Notes: a model not told the origin generated them from the letters alone. A DNA stretch of 20,061 nucleotides from DATFNV01 sp035266225 (GCA_035266225.1 DATFNV010000757.1:1-20061); one strand, 5' to 3'; counted from the stretch's first letter, positions 7,828 to 16,049 are shown. Numbers and translations are program-made.

Positions 7828-7873
7828 GCCGCTTGCGGCTTAGCGTTCGCGCGAACGCTAAGCCGCAAGCGGC
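7828..7873. repeat. Perfect 46-bp palindrome, GCCGCTTGCGGC family (copy 1)
   Basis: A loopless perfect palindrome: the 23-nt half 7828-7850 begins GCCGCTTGCGGCTTAGCG and is exactly complementary to 7851-7873. It lies in the 71-bp gap between the ABC ATPase and tandem GT2 genes, 5 nt past the ATPase stop codon. Its transcript could fold into a strong hairpin that ends or tunes transcription between the two genes. Copies with the same 14-nt outer arm occur at 16009 and 19570. Confidence 0.9.
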
Positions 7874-7878
7874 TGCAA

Positions 7879-8694
7879 TCACCGCACGACCTCGGCCTTG
7901 CGCCGGCGCTTGCGGCGCCCCGCCTTGCTCGGCGCGGGCTCCGTCTTCGGCGGCCCCTGGACTGACTCGGTGTAAGCCGCGATCACGTCCTCGATCGGCC
8001 CCTCGGCGCGGACCCAGCCGTGGTCGAGCCAGACGCCGCGATCACACAGGTTGCCGAGCGACCCGAGGTCGTGGCTGACGATGACGGCGAGCTTCGCGCG
8101 CGACATCATCTCGCGCATGCGCCGTCGGGCCTTGTCCTGGAAGGCCATGTCGCCGACGCTCAGCACCTCGTCGATCAGCAGCACTTCCGGCTCGACCGCG
8201 GTGGCGATGGAGAACGCCAGCCGCACCATCATGCCCGCCGAGTAGTAGCGCACCGGCATGTTGAGGAACTCGCCCAGCTCGGAGAACTCGGCGATGGCCT
8301 CGACCTTGGCGTTGACGCTGCGCCGCGTCTCTCCTTGAAGATAACTGCGGTAGTAAATGTTTTCCCAGCCGGTCGCTTCCTGCTCGAAGCCGAGACTGAT
8401 GTCGAACAGCGAACTGATTTGTCCCTCAACGCGGCGACGGCCCGCGGTGGGGTAATAGATGCCGGCCAGCAGCTTCAGCAGCGTGCTCTTACCCGCCCCG
8501 TTGTGGCCAATGACGCCGAGGCGCTCGCCGGGGCCGACGTGCAGGCTCACTTCCTGCAAGGCCCGCACCTCCATCTTCGTCGGCGCCGGCCGCAGGAACA
8601 GCCCGCGCACCAGGTACTCCTTGAGCGTCATCCGCCCGTGCTGCTGCCGCACCCGAAACGTCAGGCTCACGCGATCCAGCTCGATCCTTGGCAT
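7879..8694 (-). CDS. ABC transporter ATPase for polysaccharide export (Wzt/TagH type)
   Basis: A 271-residue ATP-binding subunit of the type that powers export of O-antigen, capsule or teichoic-acid chains through a two-component ABC exporter. Walker A GHNGAGKST is at 63-71, the YSAGM signature at 151-155, Walker B LLIDE at 172-176 and the switch histidine H208 in VSHD. YSAGM in place of LSGGQ is typical of the Wzt/TagH group. The C-terminal carbohydrate-binding domain of long Wzt proteins is absent; after the ATPase there is only a basic tail (about 250-271). An upstream in-frame ATG (8715) lacks a ribosome site, while GGAGAA lies about 9 nt before the chosen ATG. The gene follows a GT2 gene by 33 bp. 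The membrane partner Wzm is not in the window. Confidence 0.92.
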   Translation of the reverse strand: MPRIELDRVSLTFRVRQQHGRMTLKEYLVRGLFLRPAPTKMEVRALQEVSLHVGPGERLGVIGHNGAGKSTLLKLLAGIYYPTAGRRRVEGQISSLFDISLGFEQEATGWENIYYRSYLQGETRRSVNAKVEAIAEFSELGEFLNMPVRYYSAGMMVRLAFSIATAVEPEVLLIDEVLSVGDMAFQDKARRRMREMMSRAKLAVIVSHDLGSLGNLCDRGVWLDHGWVRAEGPIEDVIAAYTESVQGPPKTEPAPSKAGRRKRRRKAEVVR

Positions 8695-8727
8695 GACTCC
8701 ATTCTCCAGGACCATCCGTGTTCTCGG

Positions 8728-9735
8728 TCAGGGCGTCCCGACGGCCAGGTCGCGGGCCGCCGGCTCGTCGAGGGAGTAGCCGCGCGTCAGCGATTCGTAA
8801 TGCACCAGCCGGGCGTGCGGCGTCACGACGACCAGGCGTCCCTCCTCCCGGACGCGCCGGCACAGATCGACGTCGCCGAACGTGACCGCCAGGCGTTCGT
8901 CGAAGCCGCCGAGGGCCGCGAAGTGCTCGCGGCGCATCAGCAGACAGGCCGCCGTCACTGCCGGCACCGCGCGGACGTGGCGCAGTTCCCCTCGCTCCCC
9001 CTCGCAGTCCAGGGGCCGGCCGCGGTAGACGTGGACCCAGCGGCCGTCGCGGTGCGGGAACAGGCCGGCGTGCTGGATCGTCCGGTCGGGGTACACCAGG
9101 GTGGCGCCGACGGCCCCGACCTCCGGGTGCCGCTCGATCAGCAGCAGCCGCTCCAGCCAGTCCGGCGTCAGCACCTCGGTGTCGTTATTGAGGAACAACA
9201 CGTGGTCGCCGGTCGCCCGCCGCGCCCCCTCGTTGCACAGCCGCGAGAAGTTGAACGGTCCCGGGCAGTCCACGACGCGCACGCCGCGCCGGCCCTCCAG
9301 GTGCCAGAGCGTGCGCTGCGTGCGCGGCGACTCGCTGCCGTTGTTTACCAGCATGACCTCGAAACGCCGGTAAGTGCCGAGGCGCAGGCTCGCCAGGCAG
9401 TTGCGGAGCAGCTCCGGCCGGTCCTTGAACGGGATGATGATGCTCACGCGCCCGTAAGGCCGTCCCGCTGCTTCGATCAGCGGCTGATAGGGCCAGGGCA
9501 GCACCCCGGACGTGAGGTCGCCCGAGTGCGGACGAATCCAGCGCTTGAGGCGCCGCAGCAGGTCGAAAGCCGGCCAAAGTCTCCAGCGACGGGCGCGGGC
9601 CAACTCCGCCTCGAGCCGCTCGGCCCTTTCCCATTCGAGATGGTAGCGCCGGTTGAGGAGGTGGATCAGCTCGCGGTAGTTGCCGCGGCCGCTCGGGCGG
9701 GGCCGCGGCTGGCGGCGTGAGGGCTGCCCAGGCAT
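8728..9735 (-). CDS. GT2 glycosyltransferase (O-antigen type)
   Basis: A 335-residue family 2 glycosyltransferase. After ~95 residues rich in Arg and Glu that may form a helix, the GT-A domain begins at VSIIIPFKDRPELL (97-110). Next come NNGSE (131-135), FNFSRLCNEGA (161-171), which is characteristic of rhamnosyl-type GT2 enzymes, the metal-binding NNDTE (183-187), GGFDE (276-280), FGDVDLCRR (286-294) and HYES (312-315). It probably transfers a sugar from a nucleotide donor to a growing glycan at the cytoplasmic membrane face; donor and acceptor are unknown. AAGGAGAGGAG upstream of the ATG is a good ribosome site, though about 10-12 nt away. It is the first gene in view of the - strand operon that continues with the export ATPase and the tandem glycosyltransferase. 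Confidence 0.9.
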   Translation of the reverse strand: MPGQPSRRQPRPRPSGRGNYRELIHLLNRRYHLEWERAERLEAELARARRWRLWPAFDLLRRLKRWIRPHSGDLTSGVLPWPYQPLIEAAGRPYGRVSIIIPFKDRPELLRNCLASLRLGTYRRFEVMLVNNGSESPRTQRTLWHLEGRRGVRVVDCPGPFNFSRLCNEGARRATGDHVLFLNNDTEVLTPDWLERLLLIERHPEVGAVGATLVYPDRTIQHAGLFPHRDGRWVHVYRGRPLDCEGERGELRHVRAVPAVTAACLLMRREHFAALGGFDERLAVTFGDVDLCRRVREEGRLVVVTPHARLVHYESLTRGYSLDEPAARDLAVGTP

Positions 9736-9843
9736 GACCGACGTGCTCCTCTCCTTGGCGCGCGGGGGTCGGGGCGACTCGAAGCCGGCAGATCGTAACC
9801 GCGGGGCCGGTCGGCGGTCAACGCCGAAGCGAGCGTCCGCGCC

Positions 9844-10839
9844 TCACTTCGCGGCCGGCCAGACGACGCGGCCCGGCGTCGTCGTGCGGAGGCTGAACAA
9901 GGTGCCGCCACCGGTGACGTACAGCGTCCTCAGGTCGTCGCCGCCGAAGGCGCAATTAGTCACCTCGTCCTTCGGCACCGGCAAGAAGGCCAGCAGCTTG
10001 CCCTCCGGGCTGAGGACGTAAATGCCCCCCTTCACGTCCTTGTCCGGCTCGGCTGGCGGGTTCGGCTTGTTCAACCCCGCGGCGACGTACAGCCGCCCTT
10101 TGCGGTCCTGCTTGACGCCATCCGGCCCACGGCCCTTGCCCCAGTCGTAGATCAGCTTCTTGCTTTCGAGATCGACGCTGCCGTCCTTCTTGAGGTCGAA
10201 GCGGAACAGCTTCCGCGCCCCGCCGACGTTGTCGTTGCTGTTGTCCGCGACGTACAGGTAACGATTGTCCGCCGACACCAGCACGCCGTTGGCCCGCTCG
10301 ACCTCGCGGCCGATGACCCGCGTGACCTTGTCGTCCGGATCGATGCGGTAGACCCCCTCGATGGTGCGGCCCTTGTCGTCGCGGATTTCCATGCCGTCGC
10401 GCGGACCGTAACGCGGGTCCGAAAAGTAGATGCGGTCCTGTGAGTCGATGGTCAAGTCGTTGGGCGTGTTGTAGCGCTTGCCGTCGAAGCGCTCGGTCAG
10501 GACGGTGAGCTTGCCACCGTCCGGGTCGATTCGGACCATGCGCCGGCCCTCGGAGTCGCAGGCGACCAGGCGCCCCTTGCGGTCGAAGAGCAGGCCGTTG
10601 GTGCCGGCCTCCTTGCGCCAGACGCGCGATTTGCCTTCGCGGTCGAGCTGGTGGATGCTGTTGTCGGCGCCGCTGGAGAGGATGCCGAGCTTGGGGTGCC
10701 ACGCCGGCCCCTCGCCGCCGGCTCCGTCGCCGACCTCGACCTTCAGCTTGGAGTCGGGGTCGAAGATCGCCTCGTCGGCGGCCTGGGCCGGCGCGAGCAA
10801 GGCCAATAGACACAAGGGGGAAAGGAGGAAAAGGCGCAT
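9844..10839 (-). CDS. Secreted SMP-30/gluconolactonase-like protein
   Basis: A 331-residue protein with an N-terminal signal peptide (MRLFLLSPLCLLALLAPAQA, probable cut near residues 20-21) followed by a six-bladed propeller of the SMP-30/gluconolactonase/LRE type. Residues fitting the family's divalent metal site are E43 (GEGPAW), N127 (NTPNDL), N184 (ANGVLVSAD) and D240 (GPDG). Relatives hydrolyse sugar lactones or other esters; export points to a periplasmic or extracellular role. A TTG two codons upstream is a less likely start than the ATG at 10839, which follows a GAGGGC site. It lies 108 bp beyond the glycan block and 111 bp from the RloB gene, and appears to be its own unit. Domain assignment is confident; the substrate is unknown. 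Confidence 0.9.
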   Translation of the reverse strand: MRLFLLSPLCLLALLAPAQAADEAIFDPDSKLKVEVGDGAGGEGPAWHPKLGILSSGADNSIHQLDREGKSRVWRKEAGTNGLLFDRKGRLVACDSEGRRMVRIDPDGGKLTVLTERFDGKRYNTPNDLTIDSQDRIYFSDPRYGPRDGMEIRDDKGRTIEGVYRIDPDDKVTRVIGREVERANGVLVSADNRYLYVADNSNDNVGGARKLFRFDLKKDGSVDLESKKLIYDWGKGRGPDGVKQDRKGRLYVAAGLNKPNPPAEPDKDVKGGIYVLSPEGKLLAFLPVPKDEVTNCAFGGDDLRTLYVTGGGTLFSLRTTTPGRVVWPAAK

Positions 10840-10950
10840 CGGCAAGGCCCTCGGGGTCGCGGCGGGAAACTGCCCGTCAGCATAGGAGCGGCCCCGAGGA
10901 ACGCCAGCCGGGGCGGTTCGTGCGGCAGTGAGAAGGTCCCGCGGACGAGG

Positions 10951-11622
10951 TTACTCGGCGGGACCCAGCAAGTGCACGACCAGCAGATAGACATCGGTCG
11001 CGGAATTGCACTCCACAATGTCGGCCGACGAGTCCCAGTCTTGCGTCCGCACCTTCCGGGCGTTCTCGATGGCCGACGGCGTTCGACTCGCAAGTCGCGC
11101 GTAAAGCTGGTCGTCGTTCTTATCGTAGTCCCGGCCGAATTCACTCTGCCAGTGTTTGTTCAATACCTTGCTGACTGCGGCGGCATCGGCGAAAGGCTTT
11201 TTGGTCCTGACGAAGTGTGCCAGTAGCCAGACCTCAAAAGAAGGGTTCGAGAGAGCCAATTGGATGCCGTACTGGCCGGCCAGCGTCCGAGCCTGGATCA
11301 CCTGATCCTTCTGACCGGCCTGCTCCACGTCAAAGACACACCAGACTTCGTCGAAATTCTCACCGCGGTTCGCGGCCTTCTCCAGTTCGTCGATGGCCTT
11401 TTGTACAATGGCAAGGCGGGAACCGCCTTTGCCTCTCTTGATCTCGACGTTGAAGCGCGGCCGAACATCCCTTTGGAGGCCCCAGAAGTAGTTGGGCTCG
11501 GTTTCTCTACCCTCGCAAACGATAAGGACGCGAGCCTCTTCCGGCCGATGGAGTGACCGGCGCTGGACACTTTCCCCCCCTCGCCTCTTCTTACCGCCAC
11601 TCCTGCGTCCGCGGCGTTTCAT
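10951..11622 (-). CDS. rloB: RloB-family protein (TOPRIM-like), second gene of an RloAB/AbiL-like pair
   Basis: A 223-residue RloB-like protein. A very basic N-terminus (MKRRGRRSGGKKRRGG) precedes the core VLIVCEGRETEPNYF (32-46, with E37 in the TOPRIM-like acidic position). The second acidic site is VFDVE (96-100), where D98-V-E100 replaces the usual D-x-D. NPSFEVWLLAHF (126-137) and the closing NSATDVYLLVVHLL (206-219) are both typical of RloB. RloB proteins always travel with an AAA ATPase, and related pairs (RloAB, AbiL, and more distantly PARIS and OLD) act in phage defence, where the TOPRIM-like subunit is thought to be a nuclease. Its ATG overlaps the ATPase stop as ATGA, so translation is coupled. 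The GC content is lower than that of flanking genes, consistent with acquisition by transfer. Confidence 0.88.
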   Translation of the reverse strand: MKRRGRRSGGKKRRGGESVQRRSLHRPEEARVLIVCEGRETEPNYFWGLQRDVRPRFNVEIKRGKGGSRLAIVQKAIDELEKAANRGENFDEVWCVFDVEQAGQKDQVIQARTLAGQYGIQLALSNPSFEVWLLAHFVRTKKPFADAAAVSKVLNKHWQSEFGRDYDKNDDQLYARLASRTPSAIENARKVRTQDWDSSADIVECNSATDVYLLVVHLLGPAE

Positions 11623-12932
11623 TTCAACTCCACGTCTTCAAAAGCCGGCCCGAAGACCGGCACGCCGCCAAAACGTCCTGCCAGGTAGCGTCGCCCCACG
11701 GCCTCGTTGTTGCGTGGCCTCTCTTCAAAATCATATAATGAGTAGAGGCAGGAAGCCCCCGCACGGTCCTTTTCCACAAGCCAGATTTGGTCCCGGCGGA
11801 AGATTTCGAGATCCATCAACACACTATCGTGGGTCGAGAAGACGAGTTGCGCCCCCTTGGTGTTCGCATCGCGTGTCTGAAACAACTCGACCAACTTCCG
11901 CGCCAGCAATGGGTGCATGCTGCTATCGAGTTCGTCGATGACCAGGAGGCCCCCTTGATCGAGGGCGTCCAGCCAGAGGCCGGCCAGGGCGAAAAACCGC
12001 TGCGTGCCATTCGATTCGGCTTCCAGGAAGCTGAATGGGACGCGATCTCCACTTTGCGATTGATGGATCGATTGGAGTAGTTGACCAGTTGGCTCGTAGG
12101 CCCGACTGGAAGAACCGGGGCGACCGAACAACTTCATTGGTAAGTCCGGGTCATCAGCATGGTCGGGACTTGGCGACGAAAAAGAGTGTAGGATAGGGGG
12201 TAATTCCAGATCGCTGATCCCGAGATCAGCATGACGGAGGAGCCGCACGATCCTTTCTCTGAAAGTGAGATCGTGTTCGAGACGTCTTGCGGTCTGGTGG
12301 ATAAGCGCGTCCAACTGGTCCGGTGAATTGAGGACAGACATCTTCTGCCGAAACCAGAGCAACACCGCCGTCAGCGGGGCGATGTTCAACTCGGCCCCGC
12401 GCGACAAGGCGAGGCCATTGTCGCGTGTCCGTTCCTTCAGCAGTGACCCGGTTTTCTCCAATTCTCCCCGAAACGCCCAGGTGGTCTGTTCTGTTTCCTG
12501 GTCAAAGTCCCGTTCCAGCAAGTGCCGGGCTTTGCCTTTCGGGTAGGCGATTAGCCATTCATCCTGGACCCGCTTGCTGGTCGCAGTGAACCCGTATTGA
12601 TAGCGCACTTCCCCCACCACCAACTGCGCTTCAAAGAAGCTCGCTTGATCCCGCAACTCCGGGTTGAGTTGAAACGGGACGACCCGAATCGCGTCGCCGA
12701 TGTTCATTTGGGTTGCCGAGGATAGGACGAATAGCCGCATGAAGTCCAGGGCCCTGATGAGGTTGCTTTTCCCCGAGGCGTTGGCCCCGTAGACTGCGGC
12801 GCTCTTGAGTAACATCAGCTTACCGAAGGGGATGCAGTTGTCCGGATGCCTCGTATCGGAGTTGGCAACGAGACTGAAGGTTTGCGGTTCGGCAAAGGAG
12901 CGGAAGTTGCCGACACGGAATTCGATCAGCAT
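11619..12932 (-). CDS. AAA/ABC-type ATPase partner of RloB (RloA/AbiL-like)
   Basis: A 437-residue ATPase of the AAA_15/AAA_21 (SMC/OLD-like) group. It opens with MLIEFRVGNFRSF, the standard start of these proteins. Walker A GANASGKSN is at 49-57, a signature-like SNGTQRFF comes next, then Walker B LLVIDELDSSMHP with D333/E334, and a final VFSTHDS switch region. The ATPase would sense a trigger and control the RloB subunit encoded directly downstream; this is inferred from related defence systems. Its length is usual for the family and no truncation is seen. AGGGG about 6 nt before the ATG supports the start, and a promoter candidate lies about 100 bp upstream. Two sampled 60-nt lines in it are 55% GC, against 67% for a sampled line in the ABC ATPase gene. 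Confidence 0.88.
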   Translation of the reverse strand: MLIEFRVGNFRSFAEPQTFSLVANSDTRHPDNCIPFGKLMLLKSAAVYGANASGKSNLIRALDFMRLFVLSSATQMNIGDAIRVVPFQLNPELRDQASFFEAQLVVGEVRYQYGFTATSKRVQDEWLIAYPKGKARHLLERDFDQETEQTTWAFRGELEKTGSLLKERTRDNGLALSRGAELNIAPLTAVLLWFRQKMSVLNSPDQLDALIHQTARRLEHDLTFRERIVRLLRHADLGISDLELPPILHSFSSPSPDHADDPDLPMKLFGRPGSSSRAYEPTGQLLQSIHQSQSGDRVPFSFLEAESNGTQRFFALAGLWLDALDQGGLLVIDELDSSMHPLLARKLVELFQTRDANTKGAQLVFSTHDSVLMDLEIFRRDQIWLVEKDRAGASCLYSLYDFEERPRNNEAVGRRYLAGRFGGVPVFGPAFEDVELK

Positions 12933-13028
12933 GGCGGCCCCTGGAGAAACAACCCGTACGGCCCGATCGCGGACAGGCCGGAAATCGAGCCGGCGGGCGA
13001 AATGGGCGATCTGCCCGAACCACAGGGC

Positions 13029-13056
13029 ATTTTATACGGATTTTCTGCAAGATCAA
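13029..13056 (-). promoter_or_regulatory. Candidate promoter of the RloAB-like pair
   Basis: Read on the - strand, TTGATC (13056-13051) and TAAAAT (13034-13029) are 16 bp apart in an A/T-rich patch inside otherwise GC-rich DNA. Transcription would start roughly 90 nt before the ATPase ATG at 12932, leaving room for a leader. The match is imperfect and found by eye. Confidence 0.45.
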
Positions 13057-13151
13057 CGCCGAGTCGCCGAATTCAGACCACATTGGCCGGCGGGCGGCGG
13101 GCCAAGGCCACGACGATAGGGAGGGCAGTCCTCATGCCCGACACCTGCCGG

Positions 13152-14477
13152 TCAAAAGACCGCCGGCTCGGCGACGGCTTCCTGCGGCTGTTGCGCCCGC
13201 TCCTTCATCGGCTCGGCCGCGCGGCGCAGGCGCCCGGCGAGGGCGACGCTCAGCAGCATCGACGCCGCCGCCAACAGGCCCACCAGGGGGAAGCCTTCCA
13301 GCGCCCGCCTCGTGTCGCCGTCGGGCTTCTCGCCCAGGATGAAGCCGGCAACGAGCGGCGCCAGGCCCATCACCATCTGCTGCACCGAGGCGTTGACGCT
13401 CATAAAGCTGCCGCGCTGGTGCGGTGCGGCGCTCGCCGTAATCATGGCGATGGCCGGCACCCAGCGGATCGACGTGGACACCATGAACAGCGTCGTCGCC
13501 AGCAGAACCAGCCACATCGGCGAGACCGCCGGCAGGTTCGTGATGAGCAGCACCGGAACCACGCAGAGGACGCCGATCACCCGGAACACGAACAGCTTGT
13601 CCCGACTGTCAGACAGCCAGCCGGTGGGCGTCATCGTCAGCAGCGTCGCCACGCCGCCGCACAGCCAGACCCAGCGCAGGTCGGTCTCGGCCCAGTGCAA
13701 GTTGTTCACCAGGAAGATCGCCAGGAACGGGATGATCGTCCACGAGCCCATCATCAGCGCCGTGGTCAGGGCGTAAGCCCGCAGGTGCGTCGGGTGGAAC
13801 AGCACCTGGAGCATGCTGACGTTCTGTGAGCGGCGCTGCTCCAGGTGGCGCCGCAAGGGCGGCAGCACGCGCCAGGCCAGCGCCAGCGCCGGCAGGCAAA
13901 GGACGGCGAGGACGGCGAACGGCCCGCGCCAGCCGATATGCTCGGCGATCTCCAGGCCGGCGTAGATGCCGATGATGTTGGCCACGGAGAACGACGACAT
14001 GACCACGCCCATCGCCGTGGCGCGGCGCGACTCGGGGAAAACGTCGCTGATGATGGTCAGCACGTTGGCCCCCATGACGCCCGCGAACCCCCCCGCGACG
14101 GCCCGGCCCACCAACAGGACGGCGTAGTTGGGGGCAACGGCGCACACAAAGGTGCCGACGGTGAAGCCGGCATAGAGGATCAGCAGCGACTTCTTGCGAT
14201 CAAAACGGTGCAGGACTAGCGCGGCGAGCAGGCCACTGATGCTGGCGCTGATCCCGTAGGCGGAGACGAACCAGCCGAACTCGTCGAGGCTGATGTCCAG
14301 GGCGTCCCGGAGTTTCGGACCCAGCGGCATGACGATGACGAAATCGACGATGTGGGTGAACTGCATCGCGGCCAGCACCAGCAGCAGCACCCATTCCGAG
14401 CGCGACAGCCGGGGGATCTTCCGCGCGGCCCGCGGCGCTCCGTCCGCGGGCCTGGCCGTACCACCTTCCGTCAACAT
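13152..14477 (-). CDS. MFS transporter, DHA1-like
   Basis: A 441-residue major facilitator with about 12 hydrophobic membrane segments, starting at WVLLLVLAAMQFTHIVDFVIVMPLG. HRFDRKKSLL is the loop 2-3 signature typical of proton-driven drug and sugar exporters. Length and pattern fit DHA1 proteins (AraJ/drug-efflux-like), which move small molecules out across the cytoplasmic membrane; the substrate is not readable. GGAGAGG upstream of the ATG supports the start. It follows the RND-type membrane fusion gene by 46 bp on the same strand, so co-transcription is likely and a shared stress response possible. The gene downstream, 219 bp away, starts the RloAB-like pair and has its own candidate promoter. 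Confidence 0.9.
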   Translation of the reverse strand: MLTEGGTARPADGAPRAARKIPRLSRSEWVLLLVLAAMQFTHIVDFVIVMPLGPKLRDALDISLDEFGWFVSAYGISASISGLLAALVLHRFDRKKSLLILYAGFTVGTFVCAVAPNYAVLLVGRAVAGGFAGVMGANVLTIISDVFPESRRATAMGVVMSSFSVANIIGIYAGLEIAEHIGWRGPFAVLAVLCLPALALAWRVLPPLRRHLEQRRSQNVSMLQVLFHPTHLRAYALTTALMMGSWTIIPFLAIFLVNNLHWAETDLRWVWLCGGVATLLTMTPTGWLSDSRDKLFVFRVIGVLCVVPVLLITNLPAVSPMWLVLLATTLFMVSTSIRWVPAIAMITASAAPHQRGSFMSVNASVQQMVMGLAPLVAGFILGEKPDGDTRRALEGFPLVGLLAAASMLLSVALAGRLRRAAEPMKERAQQPQEAVAEPAVF

Positions 14478-14523
14478 GCCCCTCTCCTGTCTTTGAAGTC
14501 ATGCCCCGCGACTCGCCCTGTCC

Positions 14524-15885
14524 TCAGCGGCCGCGCACTTCCTGACCGTCCGTCAGCGAGCCCGGACGGTTGGCGATCACCTCGTCGCCCGTGAATCCGG
14601 CCCAGGTCGCCGGCTGGCCGTGGCGCGGGCCGGCCGTCTGCTTGCGGAGCACCTCGACACGGTCGCCCTGGCGCACGCCCAGCTTGACCGGCATCCGCAC
14701 CGCCCGGCCGTCCTCCACGCGGAAGACCGCCGGCTCGTCGTCCTGCGTCAGGATCGCCGAGGTGGGCAGTGTCAGGGCGCCGGAGCGCTCGACCGTGATG
14801 CGGGCGGTGGCGTACAGGCCGGGCCGCAGCCGGCCGTCGCGGTTGGGCAGGTCGATCTGCGCCCGCAGCGTGCGCGACTGCGTGTCGAGCACCCAGCTGG
14901 TGCGCGTCACGCGGCCCTCGAACTCCTGCTCCTGCAGCGCCTGCACGCGGACCACGGCCGGCGTGCCGTCCTTGAGCAGCGGGGCGTCGGCCTCCGGCAC
15001 CTCGACGAAGATCCGCACCGGGTCGGTCCGCGTGACGACGAAGAGCGGCACCCCACCGGCCCCGGTCGGCGCCTGGACCAAGTGGCCGACGTCGATGCCG
15101 CGCTTGGCGACGACGCCGTCGAACGGGGCCCGAATCTGGGTGTAGTCGAGCAGGGCGACGGTGTGCCGCCGGTCGGCGTCGGCACCCTGGCTGTTGGCCT
15201 GGGCGACCTTGATCCCGGCAGCGGCCCGGTCGCGCTGCGCCTTGCTCTCGTTGACGGCGGCGGTGGCGAGGGCGATGTTCGCCCGGTTCTCGTCGCGCGC
15301 CGCCTCGGCGGACTTGAGGGCGTCGGCCGTCTCGTCGAGGTTGGACTGGGTCGCCGACCCCAGGGGCGCGAGCCGGCGGATGCGGCCGTACTCCGCCTCC
15401 CAGCGGACGTAGTTGGACTCGGCCCGGGTGCGGCCCGCTTCCGCCAGCTTCAGCGCCGCTTCGGACTTCTTCAGGGTCGCCTCGGCCGCCGCCAGGGTGC
15501 GCTCCGCCTCGCCGACCTGCGCCTCGGCCAGGGCGACGGCTGCCTCCTTCTGGCGCAACTGCTCCTTCAATTCCGGCACCGACAGCTCGGCCAGCACCTG
15601 ACCGGCCGTAACGCGATCGCCCATATCGACGTTCCACCGGGCGACGTAGCCGGCGATCTTGGCGTACAGCGGCGTCTGCTCGAACCCCTCGATCTGGCCG
15701 GGCTGCTCGACCGTGTGGCGGACGGGCTGGCGCTCGGGACGAGCCGTGATAACTTCCGGCGACTCGGGCTTGGTCTCGACCGAAGGGGCCGCGTTGCCCC
15801 GGCCGCAGCCGCTCAGCGCCGCCACGGACAACGACAGCCCACCAAGGGCAACCACCCACCAGGTATAGCGTAACACGCGCTTCAT
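14524..15885 (-). CDS. RND-type periplasmic membrane fusion lipoprotein (AcrA/HlyD family)
   Basis: A 453-residue adaptor that links an inner-membrane pump to an outer-membrane channel. A lipoprotein signal ends in the lipobox LSGC (24-27), so C27 should be lipid-anchored. The two lipoyl half-motifs are at ~75-100 and ~246-270 (YTQIRAPFDGVVAKRGIDVG). Between them an Ala/Glu/Lys/Arg-rich region, ~105-240, forms a long predicted coiled-coil hairpin, and beta-barrel and membrane-proximal domains follow. A GTG nine codons upstream is a poorer start than this ATG, which has GGGAG 6 nt before it. It lies downstream of the RND pump gene on the same strand, with a palindrome between them, and upstream of an MFS gene. 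The coiled coil is longer than in compact AcrA-type adaptors. Confidence 0.92.
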   Translation of the reverse strand: MKRVLRYTWWVVALGGLSLSVAALSGCGRGNAAPSVETKPESPEVITARPERQPVRHTVEQPGQIEGFEQTPLYAKIAGYVARWNVDMGDRVTAGQVLAELSVPELKEQLRQKEAAVALAEAQVGEAERTLAAAEATLKKSEAALKLAEAGRTRAESNYVRWEAEYGRIRRLAPLGSATQSNLDETADALKSAEAARDENRANIALATAAVNESKAQRDRAAAGIKVAQANSQGADADRRHTVALLDYTQIRAPFDGVVAKRGIDVGHLVQAPTGAGGVPLFVVTRTDPVRIFVEVPEADAPLLKDGTPAVVRVQALQEQEFEGRVTRTSWVLDTQSRTLRAQIDLPNRDGRLRPGLYATARITVERSGALTLPTSAILTQDDEPAVFRVEDGRAVRMPVKLGVRQGDRVEVLRKQTAGPRHGQPATWAGFTGDEVIANRPGSLTDGQEVRGR

Positions 15886-16008
15886 TGCGGACTCCCAGGG
15901 ACAGAGAGACACTGCGAGGCGAAGGTTCGTGCCCTGCTTCCTGTCCCCCCGGGGCGGAGGGACATTAAGTATAACAACGGCGGTTGCGAATCCTTACAGC
16001 AATTCACC

Positions 16009-16049
16009 GCCGCTTGCGGCTTCGCAAACAGTGCGAAGCCGCAAGCGGC
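16009..16049. repeat. Palindrome, GCCGCTTGCGGC family (copy 2)
   Basis: Arms GCCGCTTGCGGCTTCGCA (16009-16026) and its exact complement (16032-16049) enclose the 5-nt loop AACAG. On the - strand the element starts at the last base of the RND gene's TAG stop (16051-16049), so the element and the stop codon share one base. It separates the RND gene from the membrane fusion gene and could act as a partial terminator or mRNA stabiliser. Confidence 0.9.

Noticed and set aside
6362..7843. A 493-codon + strand open frame
   Set aside because: Antisense to the tandem GT2 gene; no ribosome site or recognisable domain.
7899..7918. Partial resemblance to the GCCGCTTGCGGC palindrome
   Set aside because: GCGCTTGCGGCGC occurs within the basic tail of the ATPase gene but has no second arm; it is explained by Arg/Lys codons.
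8020..9720. A 566-codon + strand open frame
   Set aside because: Antisense to the ABC ATPase and GT2 genes, both of which carry intact catalytic motifs.
12846..13829. A 327-codon + strand open frame spanning the gap before the MFS gene
   Set aside because: Mostly antisense to the MFS gene, His/Arg/Gln-rich, no family features.
15968..15973. TATACT on the - strand upstream of the membrane fusion gene
   Set aside because: No acceptable -35 box at 16-18 bp; kept only as a weak hint of a separate promoter.
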